This document shows positions 44,176-53,019 of a stretch of 64,000 bases of DNA, one piece after another. A model generated the notes under the pieces. It saw only the letters and a program-made list of their open reading frames with translations. It searched no databases and had not been told where the DNA came from. Origin of the DNA: VXYL01 sp965199875. GTDB taxonomy: Bacteria; Pseudomonadota; Gammaproteobacteria; Pseudomonadales; Azotimanducaceae. Where the stretch lies: positions 2,914,001 to 2,978,000 of the forward strand of contig OZ241346.1 of NCBI GenBank assembly GCA_965199875.1, written 5' to 3'. Both the position numbers and the translations under genes were made by a program. Position 1 is the stretch's first letter, and each line of letters begins with the position of its first letter.

Positions 44176-44664
44176 GTGCAACGTGCGGGAAGCCATCGTT
44201 CCATTGCCGTCTTCGCTGGCGTCCTCGTGGTGCTCGGGCCGACGTGGGCCGCCGATCGCCCACAGGACATACCCATGCACAGCGAGAAGCGCGCCAAGGA
44301 CGAAGCCGTGGTGCTCGAACCCGCACGCAGCGGCGAGGACTCTCCCGGCATCCGGAAAGCACCGGCGGCGGCGCAAGCGGAAAGCGCTGCCGCGTCGCCA
44401 CAGCCCAGTCCCAGCGAAGAAGCGACACCGCCCGTCGCCCAGGGCAGGCCGCCGCCGGAGTTCCGCGGCCCCGACATCACGCTCATCGCCGGCGAGGAAC
44501 GCACGGTCTACGAATACCGGCAGAACGGCCAGCTGCGGATGATCAAGGTCGTGCCGAAGTTCGGCAAGCCCTACTACCTGGCGCCCCGGGACCCCACACG
44601 CGGCTGGGGAGACTTGGAGCAAGCGGACTCGTTGATCGCCCAGTGGGTGCTGTGGGAGTTCTAG
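44176..44664 (+). CDS. DUF2782 family protein
   Basis: A 162-residue exported protein. A signal-like N-terminus (GSHRSIAVFAGVLVVLGPTWAAD) and a low-complexity Ala/Pro/Glu linker precede the DUF2782 domain (GPDITLIAGEERTVYEYRQNGQLRMIKVVPK, GKPYYLAPRD). This family is commonly encoded next to polA in Gammaproteobacteria; here it is about 14 kb away. The GTG at 44176 is the best start, although its ribosome site is weak. Function unknown. Confidence 0.8.
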   Translation: MQRAGSHRSIAVFAGVLVVLGPTWAADRPQDIPMHSEKRAKDEAVVLEPARSGEDSPGIRKAPAAAQAESAAASPQPSPSEEATPPVAQGRPPPEFRGPDITLIAGEERTVYEYRQNGQLRMIKVVPKFGKPYYLAPRDPTRGWGDLEQADSLIAQWVLWEF

Positions 44665-44755
44665 CGAGTCCGAGGTAGCCTCGCTGGAAGGCGACTTCGA
44701 CCTCGCAAAAACACCGGGGTGCTCCCTTGAGCCTAGGGACTGCCGCTTGGACGGG

Positions 44756-44869
44756 CTAAAGGAAGAAAGCGAAGCGCAGGTAGCCTCTCGTTCCCCCGCC
44801 CACCGCACCTTCGCCCACCGTGACGCCGCCGAACACGGTCTGCACGATGGTGCCGGCGACGCCGAAGCC
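44756..44869 (-). pseudogene. Decayed partial copy of the SPOR-barrel gene 3' end
   Basis: The sequence matches the 3' end and downstream flank of the gene at 47751-49562: the same TAG context, GVTVGEG...GGGTRGYLRF near the end, then a jump to the upstream segment FGVAGTIV. About 300 bases between these parts are missing compared with the intact gene. It has no start of its own. The intact gene and this remnant bracket the protease gene. Confidence 0.65.
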
Positions 44870-44936
44870 GGCGTCTTGCCGAAAGCTGGCAGCAGGCTTG
44901 CTTTCATGTTGTCGAGTATTTGTGCAAGGGCTGGCC

Positions 44937-47687
44937 CTACCGATGCACGGGGATCGCGGAGGATCGGGCGACCGACGAGACGTGGACAGCGGGCGGTGGT
45001 TCGACCCCGGTGGCCGAGCCGGCGACGCGCCAAGCGGCATCGGACGGAAGGTTCGCCTCGCCGGTACCGGAACGGCTGCGGCGCCCGTTCATGGCGTAGT
45101 AGTACCAAGTGCCGTTGGCGCGGCGCACCAGCACGTCGTCCCTGCCGTCGCCGTCGAGGTCGCCGATGCCGGCCACCGACACGGAGCGGTTGCGGGTGAG
45201 ATTCGCCTCGCCGCGGCCAGGCAGCACTCTGCGTCCGTTCATGGGGTAGTAGTACCAGGTGCCGTTGGCGCGGCGCATCAGCATGTCGTCCCTGCCGTCG
45301 CCGTTGAAGTCACCGATGCCGGCCACGGACACGGACAGGTTGCGAGTGAGGTTCGCCTCGCCGCGGCCCGGCAGCGTCCTGCGCCCGTTCATGGGGTAGT
45401 AGTACCAGGTGCCGTTGGAGCGGCGCATCAGCACGTCGTCCCTGCCGTCGCCGTCGAAGTCGCCGACGCCGGCCACGGACACGGACAGGTTGCGAGTGAG
45501 GTTCGCCTCGCCGCGGCCCGGCAGCGTCCTGCGCCCGTTCATGGGGTAGTAGTACCAGGTGCCGTTGGAGCGGCGCATCAGCACGTCGTCCCTGCCGTCG
45601 CCGTCGAAGTCGCCGATGCCGGCCACGGACACGGAGCGGTTGCGTGTTAGATTCGCCTCGCCGCGGCCCGGCAGCGTGCTGCGTCCGTTCATGGGGTAGT
45701 AGTACCAGGTGCCGTTGGAGCGGCGCATCAGCACGTCGTCCCTGCCGTCGCCGTCGAAATCGCCGATGCCGGCTACGGACACGGACGGATTGCGGGTGAG
45801 GGTCGCTTCGCCAGCTCCCGAAAGCACTCTGCGTCCGTCCATCGGATAGTAGCGCCACTGGCTGCTCTCCACGTGTCGCAGCAAGACGTCCGCCTTCCCG
45901 TCGCCATTGAAGTCGCCCAAGTGAGCGCCGACTCCGCCGTTTGCCGCTGCTACCTCCGTCGGTCGATAACCGATGCGCATGGAGTAGCTCCCCGTGGTGA
46001 TTGAGTCGTAGCCTGAAACCCGCACGTAGTAGGTGCCCGAATCCACCACATGCACGATCTTGAAGTTCAAGTCTGCACCGCCGTCGTCGTTGGACGCTAG
46101 CTCCCGGCCGTTTGCGTCTTCCAAGCTGCCCCGCGTGTCCGTGTCCCCGGTGGTCTCAACCAGGACCGTACCGCGGGAGGCAACTTCGAAGCGAAAGTAG
46201 TCTACGTCCCCTCCCTGTTCTAGGATGCCTTGAATGGCGCCGTCCAATTCCACCCGGGTCGCGGACCCGGGCGTGTCGCCATGATCGTCGCCGCTGGTGC
46301 CGATCCACCCTCTTACTTGGGGATAGAAGTCGCGAAAGGACCCGAAGTAGTCGATGCTTCCGCAATCCTCCGGGCCTCCTGAAAGCACACCAATAAGATA
46401 TTCGTCATGAAACAGTCCCGAGCCACTGCTGCCTCCTTCGGTCGTTCCTTCGGACCACTCGACTATCAGGGCGTCCATGACTACAGCGCCATCGAAATCT
46501 ACATTCGCTGTTCCTTTCGTCTCGCCTGCCGCGTATTTCTTCTCGTAGCCACCCGGATGAGAGATGTTGTACACGTCCGTCGATGGGGTGACGGGGTAAG
46601 TAGACCAACCCGACAGAAACAAGCCCCCCGGCAGCGCCCCCCTTAGCAGGAGCAGCGTCGAGTCTTGGGGTTCGCTTGTCGCCAATAGATCGGCCCCGCC
46701 ATAGGTGGTGTAGTCACGCTCGTCCAGAGCCAAGGATCCGCAGCGTCTGTACTGGTAGAACCACCTTGTCTCAACGGTGCGTGCGGCGGACGCGGTATTC
46801 ACGCAGTGGTTGGCCGTCAAGAAGTAGGGCTGGTCCCGCTGGTCCCCACTGGGACTTCCATCATTGAGCAAGGTTCCAGAACATACCCAGCTTTCTCCCT
46901 GTTCCTCGTAAGCGATACTCCCCACCGAGTTTTCCTTATGTGCCGGAAACACCCCGATACGACACTGAACGTCGATGTGTTGGCTGCCACACTCCAACTC
47001 TTGGGGCAAAGGATTTGGCGACGATATGGCCCGATAGCGGTGCGCGACCTTCTCCAAGGTCAGCGAAAACGCTCGTGCGGCTTCCCAAGACGGGAGCATG
47101 ATCTCGACGCCGATCGCCTCTCCTTCGACCGTTGGCGACCAGAGCACCTCGGGCTCGCCGTCCTCGCCGGTGAAGAAGGCGTCGGCGGTGACCGCCGGAA
47201 ACCCGCGGCCAGTCGGTTGCGTCGGGTCGAAGAAGCGGATTTCGCCTCCTTCCGGCAGCTCGGCGACAAGGCCAGCTCGCACCGAGACGGCCCCCGGCGA
47301 AGACAGGCTGATGGCTGTGACGATGGCGCCGTCGGCAACCAGCGTCCATTCGAGCACCGGCGCCAAGTCGCCGCGATACCGCGGCGGCACCTCGCGGTGG
47401 ATGCCGATGCGAACCGGCCCCCTTGCCGCGGGCTGCGCCACCTCCGTGTCGTCCAACGGCGGCAGCTGAACGTCCAACGGGATGGGGGCGGCCGAGTAGT
47501 CGAGCCTGGTTGCGGGCAACTCGTCAACCGGCTGCTGGCCCGGACCAAACACGCTGACGGCGCCGTCGACACGAGTGCCCGCCGCTTCGCTGGCTTGGCC
47601 TGCAGGAGCGGCCAAAGCCGCGGACAGCAGCAAGGCGGAGGCCGTCCCGGCAAACCCCGACCTTCGCCTCTTGGAAGGCAACTTCAT
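44937..47687 (-). CDS. Secreted trypsin-like serine protease with six FG-GAP repeats
   Basis: A 916-residue exported protein. A signal peptide with a KRRR n-region precedes a propeptide-like stretch. The protease domain (about residues 230-470) resembles lysyl endopeptidases, with His in TANHCVN (294), Asp in QDSTLLLL (342) and Ser in GGSSGSG (421). A bacterial pre-peptidase C-terminal (PPC) domain follows (about 480-570: GDVDYFRFEV...GTYYVRVSGYDS). Six FG-GAP/VCBS repeats of 50 residues come next (GDFDGDGRDDVLMRR, GTWYYYPMNGRR), with calcium-site DxDGDGxxD motifs. These repeats usually bind ligands or cell surfaces. ATG 47687 is chosen for the signal peptide; a GTG at 47699 is possible. Confidence 0.92.
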   Translation of the reverse strand: MKLPSKRRRSGFAGTASALLLSAALAAPAGQASEAAGTRVDGAVSVFGPGQQPVDELPATRLDYSAAPIPLDVQLPPLDDTEVAQPAARGPVRIGIHREVPPRYRGDLAPVLEWTLVADGAIVTAISLSSPGAVSVRAGLVAELPEGGEIRFFDPTQPTGRGFPAVTADAFFTGEDGEPEVLWSPTVEGEAIGVEIMLPSWEAARAFSLTLEKVAHRYRAISSPNPLPQELECGSQHIDVQCRIGVFPAHKENSVGSIAYEEQGESWVCSGTLLNDGSPSGDQRDQPYFLTANHCVNTASAARTVETRWFYQYRRCGSLALDERDYTTYGGADLLATSEPQDSTLLLLRGALPGGLFLSGWSTYPVTPSTDVYNISHPGGYEKKYAAGETKGTANVDFDGAVVMDALIVEWSEGTTEGGSSGSGLFHDEYLIGVLSGGPEDCGSIDYFGSFRDFYPQVRGWIGTSGDDHGDTPGSATRVELDGAIQGILEQGGDVDYFRFEVASRGTVLVETTGDTDTRGSLEDANGRELASNDDGGADLNFKIVHVVDSGTYYVRVSGYDSITTGSYSMRIGYRPTEVAAANGGVGAHLGDFNGDGKADVLLRHVESSQWRYYPMDGRRVLSGAGEATLTRNPSVSVAGIGDFDGDGRDDVLMRRSNGTWYYYPMNGRSTLPGRGEANLTRNRSVSVAGIGDFDGDGRDDVLMRRSNGTWYYYPMNGRRTLPGRGEANLTRNLSVSVAGVGDFDGDGRDDVLMRRSNGTWYYYPMNGRRTLPGRGEANLTRNLSVSVAGIGDFNGDGRDDMLMRRANGTWYYYPMNGRRVLPGRGEANLTRNRSVSVAGIGDLDGDGRDDVLVRRANGTWYYYAMNGRRSRSGTGEANLPSDAAWRVAGSATGVEPPPAVHVSSVARSSAIPVHR
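45061..45960. repeat. Six tandem 150-bp repeats encoding FG-GAP units
   Basis: The phrase ending in GTAGTAGTACCAGGTGCC recurs at 45091, 45241, 45391, 45541, 45691 and 45841, exactly 150 bases apart. The central four copies are nearly identical even at third codon positions, and the outer copies diverge more. This points to recent amplification or gene conversion. Confidence 0.9.
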
Positions 47688-47750
47688 GCTGCAAGTCACT
47701 GGGTATTTACTCTCTTGACCGAGCTTGGAAGGCTTGCGTTGGACGCGGGC

Positions 47751-49562
47751 CTAGAAGAAGTAGACGAAGCGCAGATAGCCTCTCGTTCCGCCGCCCACCG
47801 TCAGACCTTCGCCCACCGTGACGCCGCCGAACTCGTCGCCTCGTTGGCCGAAGGGCTTGGTCAGGCCGACCTGCAAGCGGGACTCGTCGCCGGTGTCGTA
47901 GGTGAGCGCTAGCTGCGCGGCCAGCGAGTGGTCGTGCAGGTTGCCGAGCACCGCCACGGTCTGGTTGAGCAGATACCGCCAGCGGAACGACGTGCCGAAC
48001 GCGACGTAGTTGCGCATCAGGTTGAACAGCTCCCCCCGCGACGTGCGCAGCAGCAGCGGCGCTGGCAGATGGCGCAAGTCCCGAGGCAGCCGGTTGACGC
48101 CGAAGCCGTTGTGGAAGTACTCGCCGAAGACATGCACGATGGTGCCGGCGACGCCGAAGCTGTAGTCCGCGTTCAACACGCCGGAGATCGTCGTCCGGTC
48201 GTGGTCCACCGTCCAAGTGACGTCCGAACGCACCAGCGCGCCAGCCACGGGCAGGCGCAGGCCAACGCCGTAGACCTGGCCGCCGTAGTGGTTGGAGGCC
48301 ATGAACTCCAGCTCGTTGTCGTCCACCAGGGCGTGGTACTTCACGGCGATGCTGGCGCTGTCGAAGCTCGCGCTGCCGTCGACGGAGCGGCGGCCAACGG
48401 CCAGCATCTGCAAGTCCGAACCGTCGTCGAACAGGCGCTCGACGAGCAGCAGGTCGTCGCCGGCCTTGTACTCCTGATCCACGGTGGTCGGGGCGAAGGG
48501 ATTGAACAGGTCCATGGGCTGGAACACCAGGCCGCCGCCCCAGCTCACCGCTTGGCGGCCCAAGGAGACGCCCCAGCGCTCGCTGCGGTACTCGATGGCC
48601 AGCCGGTCGAAGCGGTGCAGCAGGCGCTTGCCGTCGCTGCGTTCAAGCTCCCAGGTGAGGTCGGCAAGGCGGCGGGCGTCGCCGGTTGGCGTTTGGTCGA
48701 AGGTGAGGCCCAGCGAATCGGCGCGGTCGAGGTCGCTGTGGATCCAGGTGGTGGAGTGGTGCGCGGTCAGTTTCACCGGGCCGAAGCTGCGCTGCCACAT
48801 CAGGCGCAGATCGGCATTGTGGCCAACCGGCGTGGATTCGCCCAGCACTTGGCGCAGGGCGTCGTCCTCCGGCAGCGACTGCGCAGTGCTGTACCACTTC
48901 ACCCGGGCGTCGAAACCGGCGAACAGGCCGATCCTGGCATGCGGCTCGGCGTTGGGCGCCGCCGCCCCTTGCCGGTGCAGCCGATGCAGCTGGTAGTCCT
49001 CGGGAACCGCTGCTTCTTCCGGCTCTTCCGGCGCCGGTTCCGCGCTTTCCGGCGGCGTTGCGGGCGCCAGCGGCAGCACGATGTCCGGCAGACCTTCGAG
49101 CAGCACTTCGATCGGCGGCAGCTCGTCGTCCAGGTAGTTGGGCAGCGCGAGTGCCGGCTCGGCCGGCTCGACGGTCAGCGTTTCGAGACGCGGCGGAGCG
49201 GCGCTCGCTTGCAGCGGCTCGGCTTGCGGTTGCGCTGTCGCCGCGGCGGGCGTCGTTGGGGTTGCCTGCTGGCCAGTGGCGAGAACCCATGCCTCCACGA
49301 AGCCGAGCGCGCGCACCCGCGCCAGGTCGGCGTCCGCTTCGTTGCGCGTGGCGTAGGGCCCGGCAACCACCCGATGGAGTTCGCCCTCGGCGGTTTCCGC
49401 CGGCACGGCGGCAAAGCGGAGTTGGGTGCGTTCGCTGGTCTCGGCGGCAACGCGCCCGGCGGCTTCGACGTCGCGGTAGGCGCCGACGGAGATCCAGTGG
49501 TCGGCCCATGCCAGCGGGGCGCAGCACAGCGCGGCAACGGCGGTTGCATGCGGGAGGCGCAC
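47751..49562 (-). CDS. Outer-membrane beta-barrel protein with N-terminal SPOR domain
   Basis: A 603-residue protein. After a signal peptide (MRLPHATAVAALCCAPLAWA) comes a SPOR-like domain (about residues 20-100: HWISVGAYRDVEAAGRVAAE, VVAGPYATRNEADADLARV). This would bind denuded peptidoglycan. A Pro/Glu/Ala linker follows, then a roughly 400-residue domain of alternating strands ending GYLRFVYFF, the aromatic C-terminus expected for BAM-inserted barrels. The porin-like part resembles DUF1302-type barrels only loosely. The GTG start at 49562 overlaps the ATPase stop as TAGTG. It is co-directional with three permeases, an ATPase and a LolA-like protein. Confidence 0.8.
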   Translation of the reverse strand: MRLPHATAVAALCCAPLAWADHWISVGAYRDVEAAGRVAAETSERTQLRFAAVPAETAEGELHRVVAGPYATRNEADADLARVRALGFVEAWVLATGQQATPTTPAAATAQPQAEPLQASAAPPRLETLTVEPAEPALALPNYLDDELPPIEVLLEGLPDIVLPLAPATPPESAEPAPEEPEEAAVPEDYQLHRLHRQGAAAPNAEPHARIGLFAGFDARVKWYSTAQSLPEDDALRQVLGESTPVGHNADLRLMWQRSFGPVKLTAHHSTTWIHSDLDRADSLGLTFDQTPTGDARRLADLTWELERSDGKRLLHRFDRLAIEYRSERWGVSLGRQAVSWGGGLVFQPMDLFNPFAPTTVDQEYKAGDDLLLVERLFDDGSDLQMLAVGRRSVDGSASFDSASIAVKYHALVDDNELEFMASNHYGGQVYGVGLRLPVAGALVRSDVTWTVDHDRTTISGVLNADYSFGVAGTIVHVFGEYFHNGFGVNRLPRDLRHLPAPLLLRTSRGELFNLMRNYVAFGTSFRWRYLLNQTVAVLGNLHDHSLAAQLALTYDTGDESRLQVGLTKPFGQRGDEFGGVTVGEGLTVGGGTRGYLRFVYFF

Positions 49563-50311
49563 TATTCGCTCGCTTCGTCGCCGACGATGCCGCCGTCGCG
49601 CAGCTGCACGCGGCGGCTGGTGTAGCTCATCACCATGGGATCGTGGGTGGCGGTGAGCATGGTGATGCCGCGTTCCCGGTTCAGCCGCTTCAGCAGTTCG
49701 AGCAGTTCCTGGGTGGTGGCGGTGTCCAGGTTGGCGCTCGGCTCGTCGGCCAGCAGCAGCACCGGATTGGTGACGATGGCCCTGGCGATGGCGACGCGCT
49801 GCTGCTGGCCGCCGGACATCTCGCCCGGGCGACGATCGGCCAGGTCGCCTAGGCCGAGGGACTCGAGCGCCGTCAAGGCGCGCTGGCGGCGTTCGCTGCC
49901 CGAGACGCCCTGCAGCTGCATGATGAACTCCACGTTCTCCACCGCCGAGAGCACCGGAACCAGGTTGTAGGACTGGAAGACGAAGCCGATCTTGCGCAGC
50001 CGAAGATCCGACAGCTGCGCTTCCGAGAGCGCGGTGACTTCCACGCCATCGACGACGACGGTGCCGGAGCTGGGCTGGTCCAAACCGCCGATGGCGTGCA
50101 GCAGGGTGGACTTGCCGGAACCGGAAGGCCCGGCGAGGCTGGTCCACTCGCCGGCGCGCAGGTCGAAGTCCACGTCGCGCAGGGCGTGAACCGGAACGGC
50201 GTCGTCCTCGTAGGTTCGGCTGACTCCGCGGCAGGACACCACCAGCCCGGCGCTTTCGCCGCTTGCCGCGCCGGCCTTGGTTTCGACGCGCTCCGTTTCA
50301 GTCTCGGCCAT
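49562..50311 (-). CDS. ABC transporter ATPase (LolD type)
   Basis: A 249-residue ATPase of the FtsX-permease class. Walker A GPSGSGKST (about residues 62-70), Q-loop FVFQSYNLVPVL, signature MSGGQQQRV, Walker B VLLLADEPSANLD and H-loop TATHDP are complete. The first 25 residues are a Glu/Thr-rich extension. It lies downstream of three permease genes and overlaps the barrel gene by one base, so all probably form one machine. The substrate may be a lipid or lipoprotein, by analogy with LolCDE. Confidence 0.93.
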   Translation of the reverse strand: MAETETERVETKAGAASGESAGLVVSCRGVSRTYEDDAVPVHALRDVDFDLRAGEWTSLAGPSGSGKSTLLHAIGGLDQPSSGTVVVDGVEVTALSEAQLSDLRLRKIGFVFQSYNLVPVLSAVENVEFIMQLQGVSGSERRQRALTALESLGLGDLADRRPGEMSGGQQQRVAIARAIVTNPVLLLADEPSANLDTATTQELLELLKRLNRERGITMLTATHDPMVMSYTSRRVQLRDGGIVGDEASE

Positions 50312-50368
50312 GCTCCGCTGCTCCGTTTGCCAGTCCGCGTGATGTCGTGTGTTCTTGCAGTTCGCCGG

Positions 50369-51580
50369 CTACCGGCGCAATGCTTCCAAGGGCGTCAGCT
50401 TCACCGCCCGCCGCGCCGGATAGAAGCTGGCGAGCAGCCCGAGGATCAAGCTCATCGCCGCCACCAGCACGACGTCGCCGGTCTTGATGACCGGCACGAA
50501 CACCGGCCGCAGCCCGAACGTCGCCAGGCTTTCGCTGAAGGCGCTGAGGTCGATGCCGTCGCGCACGCCGGCGAACACCGCGGCCGCGATCAGCAGGCCG
50601 CCGGCGACGCCAACGGACATGATCAGGCTGGATTCCAGCACCACCTGCGCGACCACCGAACGCGGGCGCATGCCCAAGGCGCGCAACATGCCGAGTTCGC
50701 GCACCCGCTCCATCACCGCGGTCACCAGCGTGTTCACCAGGCCGAACACGAGGGCGCCCATGATCACCAGGAAGTAGATGAAGACGGCGCTGTCGGCGAA
50801 ACCGACGATGGCTGCGGCCTGCGGCTCCAGCTGCCGCCAAGTGAGCACGTCCAAGCCCGAGAAGACGTTCTTCAGCGCCAGCACGACGCGGTCCTCGAAG
50901 GCGTCCTCCCGCAGGCGCACGGACACCTCGGTGACCGCCGGCGTGTCGAGCTTGTCGCCGAGCGCCGCCGCGCCAGTGAACACGAAGACCTTCTCCAAGC
51001 CCCCCATGCTCGCTCGATAGATGCCGGCGATGCGGTAGCCGGCCTCGCGGTTGCGCCCGTCGGCGCCCTGGGTGATCAGCACGAGGCGCCGGCCGACCTC
51101 GGTTTCCAGCTGCTCCGCCAAGGCCGCGCCGATGATGATGCGTCGATCTTCGGCACCGGTCAGGCCCTCGCCGCGAATGGACACGTTGCCCAGAAACGAG
51201 ATGGACTCCTGTTCCGGCGCCACGCCCACCAGCTGAATGCCGCGGGTCTCGCGCTCGCTCATCGCCACTGCTGGCACGCGCACCCGGCTTGCCCAGCCGA
51301 CGATGGCGGCTGGCGGCAGACGTTGCAGCCAGCTGGCGTCCGCCAGGAAGCCGCGCTCGACGCTGGGGTCTTCCCGGTAGCCTGGTCGCAGCACCTTCAC
51401 GTGTCCGGTCAGGTTGTCGATGACGGCGTTTTCCATGTCGGACTGCATGCCGCGCAGCAGCGAGTTCAGCAGCACGACGCCGGCCACCGCGACGGCGATG
51501 GCCGACAGCAGGATGCCGTTGCGCCGTCGATGCCGCCAGAGATTGCGCCAGGACAGTTGAATCAGCAGCTTGAAGGGCAT
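50369..51580 (-). CDS. FtsX-type ABC permease 3
   Basis: A 403-residue permease with the LolC/E and MacB topology: one N-terminal helix after SWRNLWRHRRRN, a periplasmic domain (about residues 45-265) and three C-terminal helices with MERVRELGMLRALGMRP. It ends ARRAVKLTPLEALRR. ATG 51580 is chosen because the conserved WRNLWRH begins ten residues later. It is the third and most divergent of the three permeases in this cluster. Confidence 0.92.
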   Translation of the reverse strand: MPFKLLIQLSWRNLWRHRRRNGILLSAIAVAVAGVVLLNSLLRGMQSDMENAVIDNLTGHVKVLRPGYREDPSVERGFLADASWLQRLPPAAIVGWASRVRVPAVAMSERETRGIQLVGVAPEQESISFLGNVSIRGEGLTGAEDRRIIIGAALAEQLETEVGRRLVLITQGADGRNREAGYRIAGIYRASMGGLEKVFVFTGAAALGDKLDTPAVTEVSVRLREDAFEDRVVLALKNVFSGLDVLTWRQLEPQAAAIVGFADSAVFIYFLVIMGALVFGLVNTLVTAVMERVRELGMLRALGMRPRSVVAQVVLESSLIMSVGVAGGLLIAAAVFAGVRDGIDLSAFSESLATFGLRPVFVPVIKTGDVVLVAAMSLILGLLASFYPARRAVKLTPLEALRR

Positions 51581-51608
51581 GGTCGGCCGTGTGCTCCCTG
51601 GAGAACCC

Positions 51609-52901
51609 CTACTCCTCGGCGCGCAGCGCATCCACCACGCGCAGGCGGCGAAGACGCAAGGCTGGAATCAGCGCGGCGACTTGCGTCAGCACCAGCACGG
51701 CGGTGCTGAACTCCAGCGCGGCACGGATCTGGAACGTCGGATACAGGCGCTCCGGCATGAGGAACTGCGCGGTCATGTCGGCGTAGGCGTCGCCGAAGGA
51801 AACGCCGGTCTTGGACAGAACGAACAACAGCGGCGCCGAGATGGCGAAGGTGATCGCCAGCCCCAGCAGCGCCATCCACAGCGCCTCCCAGCTCAGCATG
51901 CGCATGATCGCCGCCGGGGTCATGCCCAGCGCCTTCAGCATGCCGAACTCCGGCGTGCGCTCGAAGGTGGTCATGATGAAGGCGTTGACGATGCTGAAGG
52001 TCACCAGCACCACCAGGAGGGCGTAGATCATGTAGGTGGTCTGGTACTTGAGCTCGGCCATCTGGTGGACCTCGGGCAGCAACTGCTGCCAGGTCACCAC
52101 GGTGGTTTCGCCATCGCCGAGGGTGGCGGCGAGCTGCAGGGCCGACTTGGCATCCTTCAGCGTCGCGGCGATGCCGTGAACGGCGTCCGCGAGGCCGAAG
52201 GCGCTTTGGAACTGGTTCAGATGAACGTGCATCTGCGCGCGATCGAAGTCCGTCTGGCCGGTGCTGAAGGTGCCCACCACGGTGAGCGTCAGCGCCGCGA
52301 CGCCGCCTTCTTCGGAGTTTCCCACCACCATGATCTCGTCGCCGGTGGCAACGCCCAGGTTCTTCGCCAGCACGGCGCCCAGGTAGGCTTCGCCCGGCGC
52401 TTCGAGGTAGCGGCCGGCGGTTTGGACGTGGCGGATGGCGGCGAACTCCCGCCGCGGATCGACGCCGACGACCAGGCCCCCGACGGCCGGCGGGTCGGCG
52501 CCCGAATCGGCTTCGGCCACGCGCGCCAGCAAGGCGAAGGCCTGGGCGCGGGGGGCGATCGCCTCGAACTCGTAGCGTTCCGCCAACTCGGCCATGCGCA
52601 CCGAGGCGTTCGCCACCGCGCGATCGAGGCGCGGGTCGTCCAGATAGTCGGGGTGCTGGATCTGCAAGTGGCCGGCGAAGAAGCGGGCGGTGTTGTCGAT
52701 CATCATCTCGAAGGCGCCGGTTTGCAGCGAGCTGATGAACACCACCAGCAGGCCGGCGAAGGCGATGCCGCCCGCGGTCAGCCAGGTGCGGCGCCGGTTT
52801 CGCCACAGATTGCGCCAGGCGATGGTGGCTGCGGAAATGCTCCGGGGAGAACGAGCAGCGGCCGGCGCCGGGGCGTCGATCGGCAAGGCGCTGTCGCTCA
52901 T
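51609..52901 (-). CDS. FtsX-type ABC permease 2
   Basis: A 430-residue permease. The N-terminal AWRNLWRNRRRTWLTAGGIAFA and periplasmic GHLQIQHPDYLDDP closely resemble the upstream paralogue, and the C-terminus RLRVVDALRAEE matches its RPVDALREEE. The stirrup region reads TFERTPEFGMLKALGMTP. The gap to permease 3 is 28 bases. Two near-equivalent paralogues plus a third suggest that an asymmetric permease pair and an extra subunit work with one ATPase. Confidence 0.92.
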   Translation of the reverse strand: MSDSALPIDAPAPAAARSPRSISAATIAWRNLWRNRRRTWLTAGGIAFAGLLVVFISSLQTGAFEMMIDNTARFFAGHLQIQHPDYLDDPRLDRAVANASVRMAELAERYEFEAIAPRAQAFALLARVAEADSGADPPAVGGLVVGVDPRREFAAIRHVQTAGRYLEAPGEAYLGAVLAKNLGVATGDEIMVVGNSEEGGVAALTLTVVGTFSTGQTDFDRAQMHVHLNQFQSAFGLADAVHGIAATLKDAKSALQLAATLGDGETTVVTWQQLLPEVHQMAELKYQTTYMIYALLVVLVTFSIVNAFIMTTFERTPEFGMLKALGMTPAAIMRMLSWEALWMALLGLAITFAISAPLLFVLSKTGVSFGDAYADMTAQFLMPERLYPTFQIRAALEFSTAVLVLTQVAALIPALRLRRLRVVDALRAEE

Positions 52902-53019
52902 GCTCCTCTGGCTCCTGCTCTTGACCGCCTACCTGAACGATCCACTCGCCAAGGCGGGGCCTGGCGGCCGATCTGGCCAGCTTCGATTTCGGGGACGCAC
53001 CAGTCTAGCACTCGAACGC

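Noticed and set aside
44664..44690. AGCGAG...CTCGCT hairpin after the DUF2782 gene as a terminator
   Set aside because: The stem is only 6 bp with a long loop, and no T-run follows, so it is not better than chance in this G+C-rich DNA.
45061..45960. 150-bp periodic array as a possible CRISPR or satellite
   Set aside because: The array lies wholly inside an open reading frame and encodes FG-GAP repeats with calcium-binding motifs.
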